Assembly: GCA_022316685.1 (NCBI GenBank)
Contig: JAKJHU010000046.1
Span: 6,237,001 to 6,301,000, forward strand
DNA from: Progne subis subis
Taxonomy: Eukaryota; Chordata; Aves; Passeriformes; Hirundinidae
Direction: 5' to 3'
Length of the DNA stretch: 64,000 bases
Below the pieces are notes generated by a model that saw only the letters and a program-made list of their open reading frames with translations, ran no database searches and had not been told where the DNA came from. Made by a program: the position numbers and the translations under genes. How positions within the stretch are numbered: position 1 is the stretch's first letter; each line of letters starts with the position of its first letter. Positions 1 to 11,700 of this stretch are shown here, one piece after another.

Positions 1-316
1 TAGTATCTCCCAAATGGAGGTTTTAATATAAATTTTAACTTGCAGGATTTCAGATGTTGAGAAATAAATTAAGCTGTCACTGTTGCACTGAATGAGCTAG
101 ATAGCAGCAAGCAATGTTATATTTCTAACACCTGACTATGGATGTAAGTAAGAAACAAAGACCTACTGCCTTTCCTCTCTTTGTAGAATTGGATTCATGA
201 AAGGTTGGCTTATGAATAAATATCTATACAGTTTATCTGAAAACATGGCAAATTAGCCAAAATATTTTTTTAAGGCTTAAACCCGCTTTTAATAACTATT
301 TATCTACTATTGTTAA

Positions 317-322
317 AATAAA
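317..322 (+). terminator. candidate poly(A) signal AATAAA
   Basis: A canonical hexamer followed by a T/C-rich stretch (TTCTCC, TTTTC) and then GTTGTTTT about 45 bases on. It may be a proximal cleavage site for a plus-strand transcript entering from the left, presumably HECTD2. Confidence 0.3.
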
Positions 323-740
323 AGCTTTATCTTTTCTCCTTTTCACTGAATTGCACTTTGCCTTCTGTTGTTTTATTTATTGAAGCTTTTTTTGAGATAA
401 TGTGTAATATTACCTCAGAATTCTAAAAATGCTATTGTATTTGCATCAGTTTTTAAATCAGATTGTCATTCAAAGACATTTTATATATTTCCTGATGTTG
501 ATAAATTAAATAGTAAATTTTTTATTTGTTAAATGAAAGCATTACACTGTATTTATGAAATAAGCCTCTGATAATTTTAAAAAATTTATTCAATGGTGTC
601 TTGTTCTTCTTGTCTTGCCCTGTAACCCAGCAAATCTTTTTTTATCTCCGTCATTGTTTTGTACTGTACAAAAGGAATCTGGTTTGTATAAACTTGTTCA
701 TTACTAAGTATCTATTTTTATGTATCAAAGTTGTCCAGTC

Positions 741-746
741 ATTAAA
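741..746 (+). terminator. candidate poly(A) signal ATTAAA
   Basis: The common variant hexamer in an AT-rich, 3'-UTR-like context, followed within about 20 bases by possible CA cleavage positions. It is one of several possible ends for the plus-strand transcript at the left edge. Confidence 0.3.
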
Positions 747-1055
747 TCAAATATTTCAAATGCTGACCTCACTTGCATAATTTTAGATTTCCAAAATTGG
801 TCATAGTGGGTTTAAAATTATGATCAACCTCTCTTTTGGGTTTTTTTTCTTTTGAGAAGTTTTCTTTACCATAATAGTTCTGCTAAAAACATTGCATGGC
901 TCACTGAAAAGAAACTAACTTTCAACAACCAAACATAAACCAAGACTTATATTTCATATTTATTGTCAAAATTACAGGTGTTCTGGTGCGTCCCATGGTG
1001 TAATAATGCTGTAAAATAGCTTAGATCCTCATCATGGGTCCAACAACTGGGGTTG

Positions 1056-1432
1056 TTCCATGTAGGGAAGAGAAGGCTTTGGGGAATTGCAGCCTGCCAG
1101 TACCTTAAGGGGGCTCATGAAAAGGGGGCAGAAGGACTTTTTATATGGGCAGATAGCTGCAGGACAAGGAGAAATGGTTTTAAACTGAAAGAACAGGTTT
1201 AGATGAGATGTTAGAAAGAAGCTCTTTGTTCAGAGGATGGTGAGGCCCTGGAACAGGTTGTCCAGAGAAGTTGTGGGTGCCCCATCCCTGGAAGTATTCA
1301 AGGCCAGGCTGAATGGAGCCCTGAGGAATGTGACCTAGTGAATGGCATCCCTGCCCATGGCTGGGGGGGTTGGAACTATGTGATCTTTAAAAGGCCTCTT
1401 CCAACCCAAACCGTCCTTTGATTCTAACTTAA
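1056..1432 (+). repeat. CR1 LINE, 5'-truncated 3' fragment
   Basis: This matches the 3' end of avian CR1 in sense orientation. Recognisable parts in order are a GAAGAGAAGGCT-like start, 'cagtaccttaagggggct', 'acaaggagaaatggttttaaactgaaaga', 'ccctggaacaggttgtccagagaagttgtgg', and a terminal 'ttccaacccaaacc...gattcta' resembling the CR1 tail. No reading frame is retained. A 22-base T run begins just after the copy ends. Confidence 0.9.
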
Positions 1433-1439
1433 TTTCTTC

Positions 1440-1461
1440 TTTTTTTTTTTTTTTTTTTTTT
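1440..1461. repeat. poly(T) tract, 22 bp
   Basis: An uninterrupted run of 22 T directly downstream of the CR1 fragment. It ends in TGCTACCTCAG, which gives it the look of a splice acceptor, but nothing downstream supports an exon. Confidence 0.9.
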
Positions 1462-2814
1462 GCTACCTCAGTTACAAGATTATTTGGAGGTGCAAGAAGA
1501 GACAAAGCCACAAGCTGTTGTATGTTTTACTTTTAATGGTTTTCTGCCTAATTTTAACATTAAATCAGGAGGGACAGGTAACAAGAACATCATGCTTTCT
1601 CACGGACAGGTGCTGATCGCAGAACTGTTACCTTTGTACCACTCAAGTTACCTACAGATGGCAGCAAAGATGAAGATTGAAACAACTTAATTAGAGGTTA
1701 GACTTTTCCTCTTAGGTAACAGTAGATATTATGAATGCACATAATGAAGAAAAACGTCCTGTCTTAAAGTTTATATCACAAATAATTGCAGATTTGCAAA
1801 GTCATCAAATAAAAATTGACTTTTAGCTAACAAATATGGAGAAAGGAGAAGCAGCTTCTTGGATCTAGTGCTGGGTTTTGAAAGTGTCCTCTCTTTCCAT
1901 TAAGAGTTCCTAATGTGTTTTTAGGAGCAATGAAAGACTGCCAAAACCTCAGAGAGCAGACTGGTTATACCTGATCTCTGACCAGGAAATAGCCTCAAGA
2001 CTGCTATTTGGAAAGAGGTTAGAAAGCCTGGTTTGCCTTGTCCTGTTTCAGCTGAGGATCAGACGGCTGACACTGGGGCTTAAAATTGAAATGCAGTATT
2101 TCCTTTTGATTTTTTGGCCAAAAGTGGTGAGATTCCTTCTCTGTAGTTGGTGTTGGTACTGGATGACTTGCTCCAGAAGCAAATGTTATACCCATTGTTA
2201 ATCTTCATAGCTGTGGTTTTTAATATTCTTTCAGAGCTCCTCTTAAAAAATGCAAATATCTGAAAGGTCCCTTAAACCCTCTGCTTTCATGTCCTGACTG
2301 TTAGACAATAATGTGTTTTTTCTTCTAGAACCCCTAGTTTTCTTCCAATAAATTTGTTTGGGTCAAGTAATTTTTCAGTCTATTTTTTTTTTTTTCTGGG
2401 TCTCTACTGGTCTATGTGTTGTTGAAGTTCCTTGCACTTTTAAATACTCATGTGTATAAGAAAATAATAATGAGATGGCCTGGACTGCCACAGCTGTTTC
2501 ACTTGTGTTAGAAATGTTCTAATTACTAGTGAAGTAGGGTTTGTTGTTAAATTAATGAGCAAAAATGGCTCCCAGTGATCTGCACCTTTCAAATTGTTAA
2601 TTAAATTCTTACTGAATTCTTTGAACCCCAATGGCTTTATGTAAAACACAACAGGTCAAGGAAGATGGAGAGATTTTTTTTTCTTTCTGATGGTCTGGTG
2701 AAGCAGTTGCTCATTAGACTCTAGGAGAGTGGGAGAAGTTCACGTCAGTGGGGCAAACTAAGTTCAGTTCTGGAGTCTTCTGCAGTACTAGAGTTAAGTA
2801 ATACCTATATGTGT

Positions 2815-2820
2815 AATAAA
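2815..2820 (+). terminator. strong candidate poly(A) signal AATAAA
   Basis: AATAAA is followed after about 18 bases by an unusually GT-rich element (TTGTGTGTTTTGTGTTC), the classic downstream element that binds cleavage stimulation factor. By sequence this is the best-formed plus-strand 3' end near the left edge. Confidence 0.45.
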
Positions 2821-4027
2821 AGGATATATCAATGAATGTCTTGTGTGTTTTGTGTTCTACTACAGCAGGGCTTCATTTACCATTTTTCTTTTTGGCATCA
2901 ATTTAATGATTTGGTACTTGTAGTGAGTGACTTTTACAGTATTTTTCTTCCCATGAGAGTCGTCCTAGAGTCTGTAGATATATGATGTTCAGGTTTAATT
3001 TAAGGGCTTCTTGTTTATTTGCTGCTTTCACTCTGTAACATGATTTCTTATTAACCAGGAGAGATGAATCTGTTCTCACAGAGCTGTTAGTTATCTTCAC
3101 ATCAGGATCTCTGGCTGCTACCATACCATGAATAACAACAATCCAGCCTCCACTGACATTACCAGAATAGAACTATTTGTAGCTATGTTGTGTAATTCAA
3201 ACATCTTGTCAATGGGTAAGTTTACTCAGTGTACATTTAATCTCTTCACTAGCAGACAGCTAGAACATTAATTTCTTTTGCCTTTTGTTTTGTATCAGTA
3301 CCAGTAGTGTGTAAGTCAAGAACTGTGTTCTATCCTCTGGAAAAACCAATCCAGCTGGATATAAAGTAGCTAAAGCATAGTCACTTTTGAGAGCCATGTG
3401 GTTTAAACTCAAACATGTGGGTCTTGGTTTTGGTTGTCTTCTGGTGAATTTATATAACCCCACATTCCTGGTTTCCAAAGACTGTGGTGGCAGCACATGT
3501 ACTGCTTGGGGCTTTTAACAGTTGGCCTTGATTAGTGGTAATGTGTCACATTGAGCAAAGAAGGCACTTAATTTTGTCATCTTGCTCATCTGCTTTTCCC
3601 AAATCTTTCAGGATTCCAAGATGGAGAAGTATCCTGCTCAGATACTTGAACATCCCGACAAGACATGTTTTGTGATTTTAAATGCATATTAATTCTTTAA
3701 CATTTATTAATAGAAAAATTATTCACCCGTAGCAGATAAATGTGGTCTGTGTAAAATAGAGGTGAGCACAGTAGAAGAACAGAAGAAATTTACTTCCTTA
3801 ACATTTTGATGGAAGTACTTTTTAGTTGGAAAAATCTAATTTTATTTCCTTAGCTGATGAGGTGTAATTTTTCTAGGGTAGAATATTTTAAGAGAGTTTA
3901 AGAACTGAAATTATTTTCTTTAATTCAATAACTGTGTTAGATAAAGCTAAAATTTGAGTAAACTATAATATTTTCCTACATGCACCTCTGTGTAGTGCTT
4001 ATTGCATTGTCTAATTGTACTGATATC

Positions 4028-4033
4028 AATAAA
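4028..4033 (+). terminator. candidate poly(A) signal AATAAA
   Basis: AATAAA is immediately followed by GTGTTCTTC and lies at the end of an AT-rich stretch. It could be a distal 3' end for the presumed HECTD2 transcript. Confidence 0.35.
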
Positions 4034-4450
4034 GTGTTCTTCATAATTTTTCTTTTGAAATGCCAACTTTTCTGGCAATTTTGCCCATGAAAGAAAAGCT
4101 TTCCCAAGCATTGAAAGCAGTCAGTATTCATTCAAACTGAAAGTTTTAAAGTAATAACAGACATTTGTTCCTGTTGCATATAAACAAGCTCATTGCAATT
4201 TTTTTGGGTGGTTTTGCATTAGGATCCAGAATCTATTCAATATCATATTTCTGCACATTGGTCGAAATGCATTCAGCTGTTACATTATTCTGGAAGATGA
4301 ATACTCTCTTTCCAGTAGCTTGTGTACTTGCAGTACTGGAAGTTATTGCAAATATGTGAAAATGATTCTAATTAATAATTGTTTATATTGCTTTGTTAGT
4401 TGCCAGATAGGGACTGAAATCTCCTGGGGTATTACAGCCAAGCTGTGTTT

Positions 4451-4540
4451 GATTTACCAGGGGGATGTTCGCTTTCTTCCTATTGATCATCTCCTAGCCC
4501 ATGCTGGCCCATTTTCTACTTGTGATGGGTTTCTCACCCT
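4451..4540. repeat. copy A of an unclassified diverged repeat
   Basis: This stretch aligns with 6001-6090 in the same orientation at roughly two-thirds identity with one single-base gap. I counted 41 of 60 matching positions over 4481-4540 against 6031-6090. Shared landmarks are TTACC, GCTTT, TTCC, TAGCCC and ATGGGTTTCTC. I do not recognise the family. It could be an old transposon or a local duplication. Confidence 0.5.
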
Positions 4541-6000
4541 TACAGGGGATGTTTTAATGTATTTCTTACACTGACAAATTTAATACCCGTTAATTCCTTA
4601 TTTCAAAAAGGGAAGCCAATTTCTTCAACAGTCTATAAAATGTTGTCCAAGAACTCTCAGGTACAGAACTAAAATCTCAGTGAAATGAGTTTAGAAACTG
4701 TTTTGTTTTCCTATTCTGGATTTTAAACATTAAACACCATCCTATAATCAAACAGGTTGAGGCAATATCAACAGCTGTGTCCTCTGTTCCTCACGCCCTG
4801 GTTGTTTTTGTGTAAACTGCTGTAGGCATGTAACAAAAACATGGGAGATGCATTAGGAGTAAGTTTTTACATGTAAGTGATAGTGTCGGAATTTTTTTTA
4901 TCTCTTTGCTTACATCCCCATGTGGTAGCTGTAGCTGCGTGTGGTGTTCATTTGTAACTGTTGGCAGTGGGTACACTGCAGCTGGGGATCCGAAGGTATA
5001 ATTGCCTTGCATCATTTTTCACATCATTGTTCAAAAGAAAAAATTACCTTTCTATGCTTCTCTTCCCTCTTCAGGGCACCTTGGCTCATCAAGGCTTTTC
5101 TATTTCATGGTGCAAAGGTATTGTCAGTTTATCCTTTGCCCTTGGATTTCTTCTCCATTTATTTTCTACTGCCTTTATTAGTAGGGCGTTATCAATTTTG
5201 TATGACATAAGCACAGCTGCTATGCTTAATCATACATTCAGTTAGCACTTTTATACTTGTAGGTGTACTAGGAAGATGAAATTGCTACTTTCATGAAGCA
5301 CACCCAATCCTTGAGTAATTTCTCCTGTCATTACTTATAGCAACAATCTGAATTCTTTGTATAGTTCTGCTGCCTTTCACCATGTTCCAGATCTACTGTC
5401 ATTCATAATTCAGTAGATAGGTAATTGTAGAATGATAAGGAAATAGAGGCTTTCACTTTGAATTTTCCTAGATTAGAAAATCATCCAGTTGGCTATTTGT
5501 GACCATTTTTTCTAGGTTTTTGGTTTTTTCTTCACTAGGTATTAGATTTATTTTGTATTTTCTTAAAACACGGGGTAACTTAAGAGAATTTAACAGGCAT
5601 TTTAAAACTGAGTTGGCTTGTCTGTCCTTATCCTAGCTACATGCAATGTCAATTCTCTATTTGCAGCACATTTTCATAAATCAAAGTGATTCTAATATTA
5701 AGGAAGAATACATAGACAAAGCTGCTGCAAAAGGATAATGGCTTCTGTCTCTAGGGTGCAACTTGTAATTGTGTCTCCATGTCTTAAGAAAAAAAGATTA
5801 AAAACTATGGGTTCAAGGTGGTGTCAGGGGGAAGTGGAGAAAATTGCTGTGCTGTTCTCTCATTTTCAAGAAGCTAGACAGATGCTACATATTAAAGATA
5901 TCCTGGGACAAAAATCCCTAAGGGATTACACTACAAGCTTCAGATCAGTCATTCTAACTCAATCTGCTCTTCCTTTTTGTTGCCCCTAGCTTGTTATTTG

Positions 6001-6090
6001 AATTACCTTGGGAATGTTTGCTTTTTTCCCTACTGATTTTGTCATAGCCCGTGCTTACTTAGCCTCTATTAGTCATGGGTTTCTCCTGCT
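6001..6090. repeat. copy B of an unclassified diverged repeat
   Basis: The partner of 4451-4540, about 1,550 bases downstream and in direct orientation. Identity seems to fade outside these limits, though a weak match (AGCTGTGTTTGA against AGCTTGTTATTTGA) precedes both copies. No target-site duplication is evident. Confidence 0.5.
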
Positions 6091-8169
6091 TTGAATGTCA
6101 GAATTGAGCAAGTGAGCCCCACTTAGGAGGTGAGAAAGAAGCCAAGGCTTGTCTTGGACCATATGAAATCCCAGCCTTTTCAACCATATGGAGAAAGCTG
6201 AAGAGTTTAACAGTATCTATCTCAAGTCTGTCTAAAGGGACCCTTTTTTAAGCCAGCCTGACCAATGGTGGTGGGAGACCTTGGCTGCTGAGCCAGCAGA
6301 GAGGCTGCAGCAGGGTTTGGCAGGGCAGCAAGCCAGCTGCAGTCCTTCCCTTCAGCTCTGAATGCTTCCCAGTTTTTCACTTTGAAGTCATTGCCACTTG
6401 TTTGTGTCCCTCAGCCAATGAAGGCTAAAACACAGCTGAAGCTCCCTGGGTATCTTGGCTCTGTATTCCAGTCACGATTTCTCAATCTTTTTCAAACAGG
6501 TTTTGCTAGGAATTGATAAGTGGAGGTGAGCAAATAAATTTGAAATGCAGGCTTGTTACCAGATTGATAGGATTAGTAGGTCAAATACTAGTAATGTATT
6601 TCGAAGAAAATAGTTATTAAAAACCCCACAATCTATCTGCCACTTTTAGGTTTTACTTGCTCATGGTTTGTAGTATGTGACCACAGAGTTGTCCTGTCAA
6701 ATACCCTAAATGCAAAACCCTAGAGTGCTAAATTTCTGCCATTAGCATTCTTCTCTAATTAGAATTAGTGCATATAGGTATCTCTGTGGTTACTTCACTC
6801 AGTTTGAATCCCAGTTTCTTTTCAGGTTCAGAGTCAAAGGAAAAAAACAGGAAGCAGGAGATGCTTGTGGTTTGGATGGATCAGGTACAACTACCAAGTT
6901 GTCAACCAGCTGGCTGGTAACTTTTCTTTTTAAATCAAGACAGTTTTGGAAATGTACAGCATTGATATCATTACTTAATTTTTCTCAATTATTGCAGATT
7001 GCAGCAAAGAATTTTTCACATTTTTATCAAACCTGAAAGCAGTGATATAAAAAAAAGTAGAAATTTATTGTTAAGATCAGAGCTTCATCACAATTATTGA
7101 ATATTACTAGTCCAAAGGAGTTAAATAAAGTAGTCTCATGTTATCGCAACATGCTGGGCATTATGTGTCCATTATAACTTGTAAAACTGGGTAACAGCCT
7201 TTCCCATCTCCCTCACTATTTTAGCATAGGCAGAATGTGAAGACAGAACCACAGAAAATATCCAACCACAGGTTGGTAACTTGTATATAAAGAGAAGAGA
7301 TTTGTTTGTTTTTATGTATGCAAGGGCAGGTTTTTTGTATTTTGTTTCAGTGGATTTATTGGTGGGGTTCCCAGACTGCTCGTAACAGGCTGGTTATGGC
7401 TGAAGGAAATCAAACACCGAGGTAACCCCAGGGCAGTGTTCTACTTTGTAACTGCTGCTGACCTTCAGCATTACATCTAGCCAGTAGTGTAAGCGCTTAT
7501 TTCGTCAGTGACTTACTTTTGTAGCAAAGGTGCCTGATTTTTGCAGTAAGATAAATACAGATATATATATAATATACATCAGAAACTGCATTTTATATAT
7601 AGGGCATCCATAAAATATAGCTGCAGGCTTTTTCATACTCGCAGCTATTCAAACCTATAGTAATTATCTCTTGTGCATTCCGACCTTACTGGAGGTTTTA
7701 ATTTGATCCACAATTGCTGATAACATTTAATGACTAATTTCAACTGATGAGCTTTGTGGGGAGAAATACTTGATTTACAAAGTGAGGAAGGTGTCATGCT
7801 TTTCTGTCTGTCCCATTCAACACTCAGGTGGTCAGAGCATTTACCAACAAGGTGGGGGGGAGGGAATTGGCATTCTGAAGGCAGACATGAATTTTTGTTG
7901 TCTGTAACCCTTGAGTTCCTAAATTTGTGGTTTGAATCAAGCAGAGGGGGGCTGGTCCTCTCCTCCTCCAGGTAAGCACACTTAGTCACTCACAGAGAAC
8001 AGGGTTCTCCCACCACCATGAGTGCTGCATGAGCTTTTAACTTCTGTGGTTGCTCTTGTTAAACATCTTCAAGTGGAATAAAAGCTTCATTTCTGCTTCA
8101 GTGGGAACCATGGCCTTCTACTTCCTCAGCACAGGAAAATAAAATAGCCCCCACTGTACTTTTATTTTG

Positions 8170-8705
8170 ATTTATCTTGGGATCTCACCTGGAGTACTTT
8201 GTCCAGGTGTAGGGTCCAAACACAAGAAGGATGTTGACCTGTTGGAGCAAGTCCAGAGAAGGGCCACTAAGTTGATCTCAAGTCTGGAGCACCTCTCCTA
8301 TGAAGACACGCTGAGAGAATTGAGGCTGTTCAGTCTGGAGAAGAGAAGGCGCCAGGAAGACCTTACAGCACCTTACAGTACCTAAGGGGCTTCAAGGGAC
8401 CTGAAGAGGGACCTTTGACAAAGGTATGAGGTGATAGGACAAGAGGAAATGGTCTTAAGTTGAAGGAGAGAAAGTTAGATTAGATATTGGGGAAAAATTC
8501 TTTACTGTGAAGGTGATGAGACACTGGAACGGGATGCCCAGAGAAGTTGTGGGCTCCCCCCCACCGGAGATGTCCAAGACTGGGCTAAATGGGGCTATGA
8601 GTAACCTGGTCTAGTGGAAGGTGTCCCTGCCCCTGTCAAGGGGTTTGGAACTAGATGATTTTTAAATCATCTAAACCTAAACCAATCTATAATTGTGTGA
8701 TTTGA
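8170..8705 (+). repeat. CR1 LINE, longer 3' fragment
   Basis: Sense-strand CR1 of about 535 bp. It reaches further 5' than the first copy and includes 'ctggagtactttgtccaggtgtagggtcc', 'ttggagcaagtccagagaagggccact' and 'ctcctatgaagacacgctgagagaattgaggctgttcagtctggagaagagaagg'. These correspond to the C-terminal end of the reverse-transcriptase ORF, and a 72-codon open stretch at 8167-8385 ([25 protein letters not shown]) is its remnant. It continues through 'aacgggatgcccagagaagttgtggg' to a decayed tail with 'tctataattgtgtgatt'. It is truncated and inactive. Confidence 0.93.
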
Positions 8706-11700
8706 AAAAATCCTTTGTTTCCTGTAAATCTTATGATTTGTTAGCTAAACAAAAATATTAATCGTGCTCAGGAGTCATGCCTGAAACCCTCCCTTCTATT
8801 CACAAGGCAGGTGTGAAGCATGGACAAAAGGGGCTGAGAATGGGAAAATACTCTGGGAAATGCAGTAAGTCTAATAACTAAATTACCGTTCTTCTTCATG
8901 CCTCAGTGTGCAATTTTCCTGAGCAATGTGCAAAAATAACAAGCCAGAAACACCTTGTTGGCTGAAAATACAGAGAATACTGTGAAAGCCATCCTGGAAA
9001 ATTGTCCAGTTATTACATAGCTTATTGCTAACTTCTTTTTTTTATTATTGAACTCTGAAAATTACATGTTTATCCTTGTATCAGCAGTACCTCTTCAGGC
9101 TACATTTAGCCTTTGAGCCTTCATAAACCTCTGAACAAGCCTGGACTCTGAAGCACTGAAAGGATTATTTTCTCTGGAGTAACTCCTTTCCCTCTGGGGA
9201 GCTCTGCTGTTGGGTCAGGCTTTGAGCTGAATAGCCACTGAGTGGATCAGGCAGGGAATCTCTGCATCCCACACTCGTTTGCCCTTCACATCAGGTGTGG
9301 GATTTATTTCCTCATGCCAGTTTGTTTTCTTGTGTGAGAGAAAGAGGCCTTATCACCAATTCTTGCTTATTTTTTAATACTCAAGCCCACATCCCACACT
9401 GGACAGTAATTCTGTGTCAACAAGCAAGATTTAAGACATCCTAAAATGTCCACTTCTATAACATATGGAGAGATTTGTATATATAATTTTTAGTGGATAT
9501 TTGCAAGAGCCATACCAGCCAGTGAAAAATTATAAATGCTTTCCAGGTCATTTCTTGTTCAAAACTCTCTACAGTTTGCAGATAATTGAAAACAGAAGTA
9601 GTTTAGGGGTTTTTTTTGCAGATTTTGTTAGTGGAAAAATATTTGCATTTTAAGTGCTGGAGGAGAGCATGCCCCTGGCACTTTGAAACTTTCCATCACT
9701 GAAGAATAGACTATTTTGCACAAAATCATGTTTAGATTTGAGCCCAACCTGGATTTCATGACTCTGTTCTACTTATTAGCTGGGGTTTTTTTTCATATGG
9801 GTAAATGAAATAAAGAAAGCTTTGAAAAATACTATATTGAAAAATATGCATTTGAAGCCTCAACAAGACTTTAAATTTTTAATATGCTGAAAAATTCTAA
9901 GCTGAAAATAATCCATTTTTATTATAAAGCTTTGAGCAGTTTTGCAGAGATAGGTGTTGAGGATGCGGTGTCATTTGCATTATGGAGCATATCCTGTTAA
10001 AGTGCTTATTCAAGCCCATGAAAATGTTCACTGATTTCAGAAGGCTCTGGATGAATCCCATACTTGCCAACTTGTAAAAATACTGTCATTACAGAACTCC
10101 AGTTTTGACTGTAGAAATTTCAGTTTGACAACTTGATTGGCAAAGACTTTAATACAACTATTTATATACTTAGTGGTTTACAAAATATGTTCCCCAAACA
10201 ACTTCATCATTCTTTCCTTATTTATCGAAATCATAACTTTCTGCATAGAATTGCAATCTGCACAATGAAAAGGCATATTTCAATCTTTATTTTCTAATAT
10301 TTCTCCCATTTATCAAGCTTGGATGCTTTGTGAATGTTTATATAAAGCATAGAGCACACCAAAACCACATTAAGCTGTTATCCCTTCTGTATATTCCTAA
10401 ATTGCCTTCTTATTAAATTACTTCTTATAAACCTTTGAAACACAAATACTTTCAGTTTTAATTGAGGAGGTGTTTGTTTTTAGGTAAATAGCACTCCTGT
10501 AGGTTTTCCCCTCTGCCTTGAAGTACGATTGCACCGAATATTACGTGTATTTTTCAAGGAACCTCTCATTTTTTAGTGAAATTATTTTTGTCAAGACAAG
10601 GAAAATATATTGAAATGGGCCTATAACTCTCCAATCTGTGGGAGAGACCATAATCAGCTGCAGGAACACTGTGGTTCTGAATATACAATGAAGAAAAAAG
10701 GAAAACAGCATGAGTACTTTTGTGTCTGTTTCCCATGGGTATTTATGCAGCATACATTTAAACATTTTTACATGCATCCTATTTAGTTGAGAATTAAAAG
10801 CATCATAAATTAGCTGCTCCAGTTCTGTGTTTGGGTTTAACTGTGCCTACTCACATTCCAGTATAACTCCCCTGACGTGGATGAAATTGTGCCTGAGGTG
10901 AGTTTGACCATTCCATTCCCTTCCAGGACTCTGTCACTGGTGTGCAGCTGCCCTGAGGATGTGGCTGCTGCAGGGGTACAGAGCTGGCACTGATCTGCAG
11001 GCAGTGCCTTCCTTACAAACAGCCTCTTGCAAAACTGTTGACCACTTTTGAATGTTTAGTTTGGAATGATGAGGCTGAATGAATAAAGTGAATCATTATC
11101 CAGAGTGTTTAACCTTTGCAGTTTCTGCAGGTACATGTTTGTATTGGTGTTTCAGCATGGGTTTGTATAACTGATCATCTTTAACTTCATCAAAATCACA
11201 TTTTGGAAATACTTCTAAAACAACAAAAAAAGACTGCTTTTCCAGTCTGTTTTTTCTGTTTATTCTGAAATAGTTGGGTGTTTGTCCACTAATCACTTGA
11301 TCTGTTGCTGTTTTTCCCTCTGTTTCTGTAGGAGATGAGGTGTTTGCCAGTTGTTCTCTAAACTTGTTGAAGAACTGACTTGGTCCAAGGCAAGAAATGC
11401 TGTTGATAGGTTGGCATGGAGTTCATGTGGAGAGCTTGCTGGAGTCATGTATATTGTCAGCACCAAGAGCTGTAATTCAGAGTATTAGCAGAAAGACATC
11501 TCTTCAAACAAGCAGAGCTATCCTCCATCCTAAAGCTGCAAGTTCACACTAGGCAGGAATCTGCCCCTAAGGCTTTATCTCCACATAAATCCTCACTTTA
11601 GTGTGATGGAGTGTTTGCCCAGAAGAGTGTTGGCACTTAGAGATATATTAAAAAAAAAAAAAAAAATCTTAAAAACCCTGAAAGTATTCCCTCTGCAGAA

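Larger units (their letters stand above)
1..770 (+). other. probable 3' UTR or 3' flank of upstream gene (HECTD2 by synteny)
   Basis: This AT-rich stretch has no long reading frame and looks like vertebrate 3' UTR: long T-rich runs, an AATAAA at 317-322 followed by a T/C-rich stretch, and an ATTAAA at 741-746. In human 10q23 HECTD2 lies on the same strand immediately before PPP1R3C, so its tail is expected at this edge. No HECT-domain peptide is visible, so any coding exon must lie to the left. The assignment rests on gene order and on base composition, not on a protein match. It could instead be ordinary intergenic DNA beyond the end of HECTD2. Confidence 0.4.
771..8169. other. non-coding stretch, no gene recognised
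   Basis: Apart from the CR1 copy at 1056-1432, I see no gene here. Reading frames are under 115 codons and show no recognisable domain. The stretch holds plus-strand poly(A) signals at 2815-2820 and 4028-4033, a T run at 1440-1461, AT-rich patches such as 7560-7620, and two diverged copies of an unclassified repeat at 4451-4540 and 6001-6090. Confidence 0.6.

Noticed and set aside
1460..1690. 76-codon frame beginning after a T run and an acceptor-like CAG, considered as a HECTD2 exon
   Set aside because: The translation does not match any part of HECTD2 that I know, and it lies downstream of a CR1 fragment.
8167..8385. 72-codon frame as a possible gene
   Set aside because: It is the decayed C-terminal end of the CR1 reverse-transcriptase ORF, inside a recognisable CR1 fragment.
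8651..8680. Inverted repeat AGATGATTT-TT-AAATCATCT
   Set aside because: It lies inside the CR1 3' end, where the consensus already reads GATGATCTTTAA; point decay explains the symmetry.
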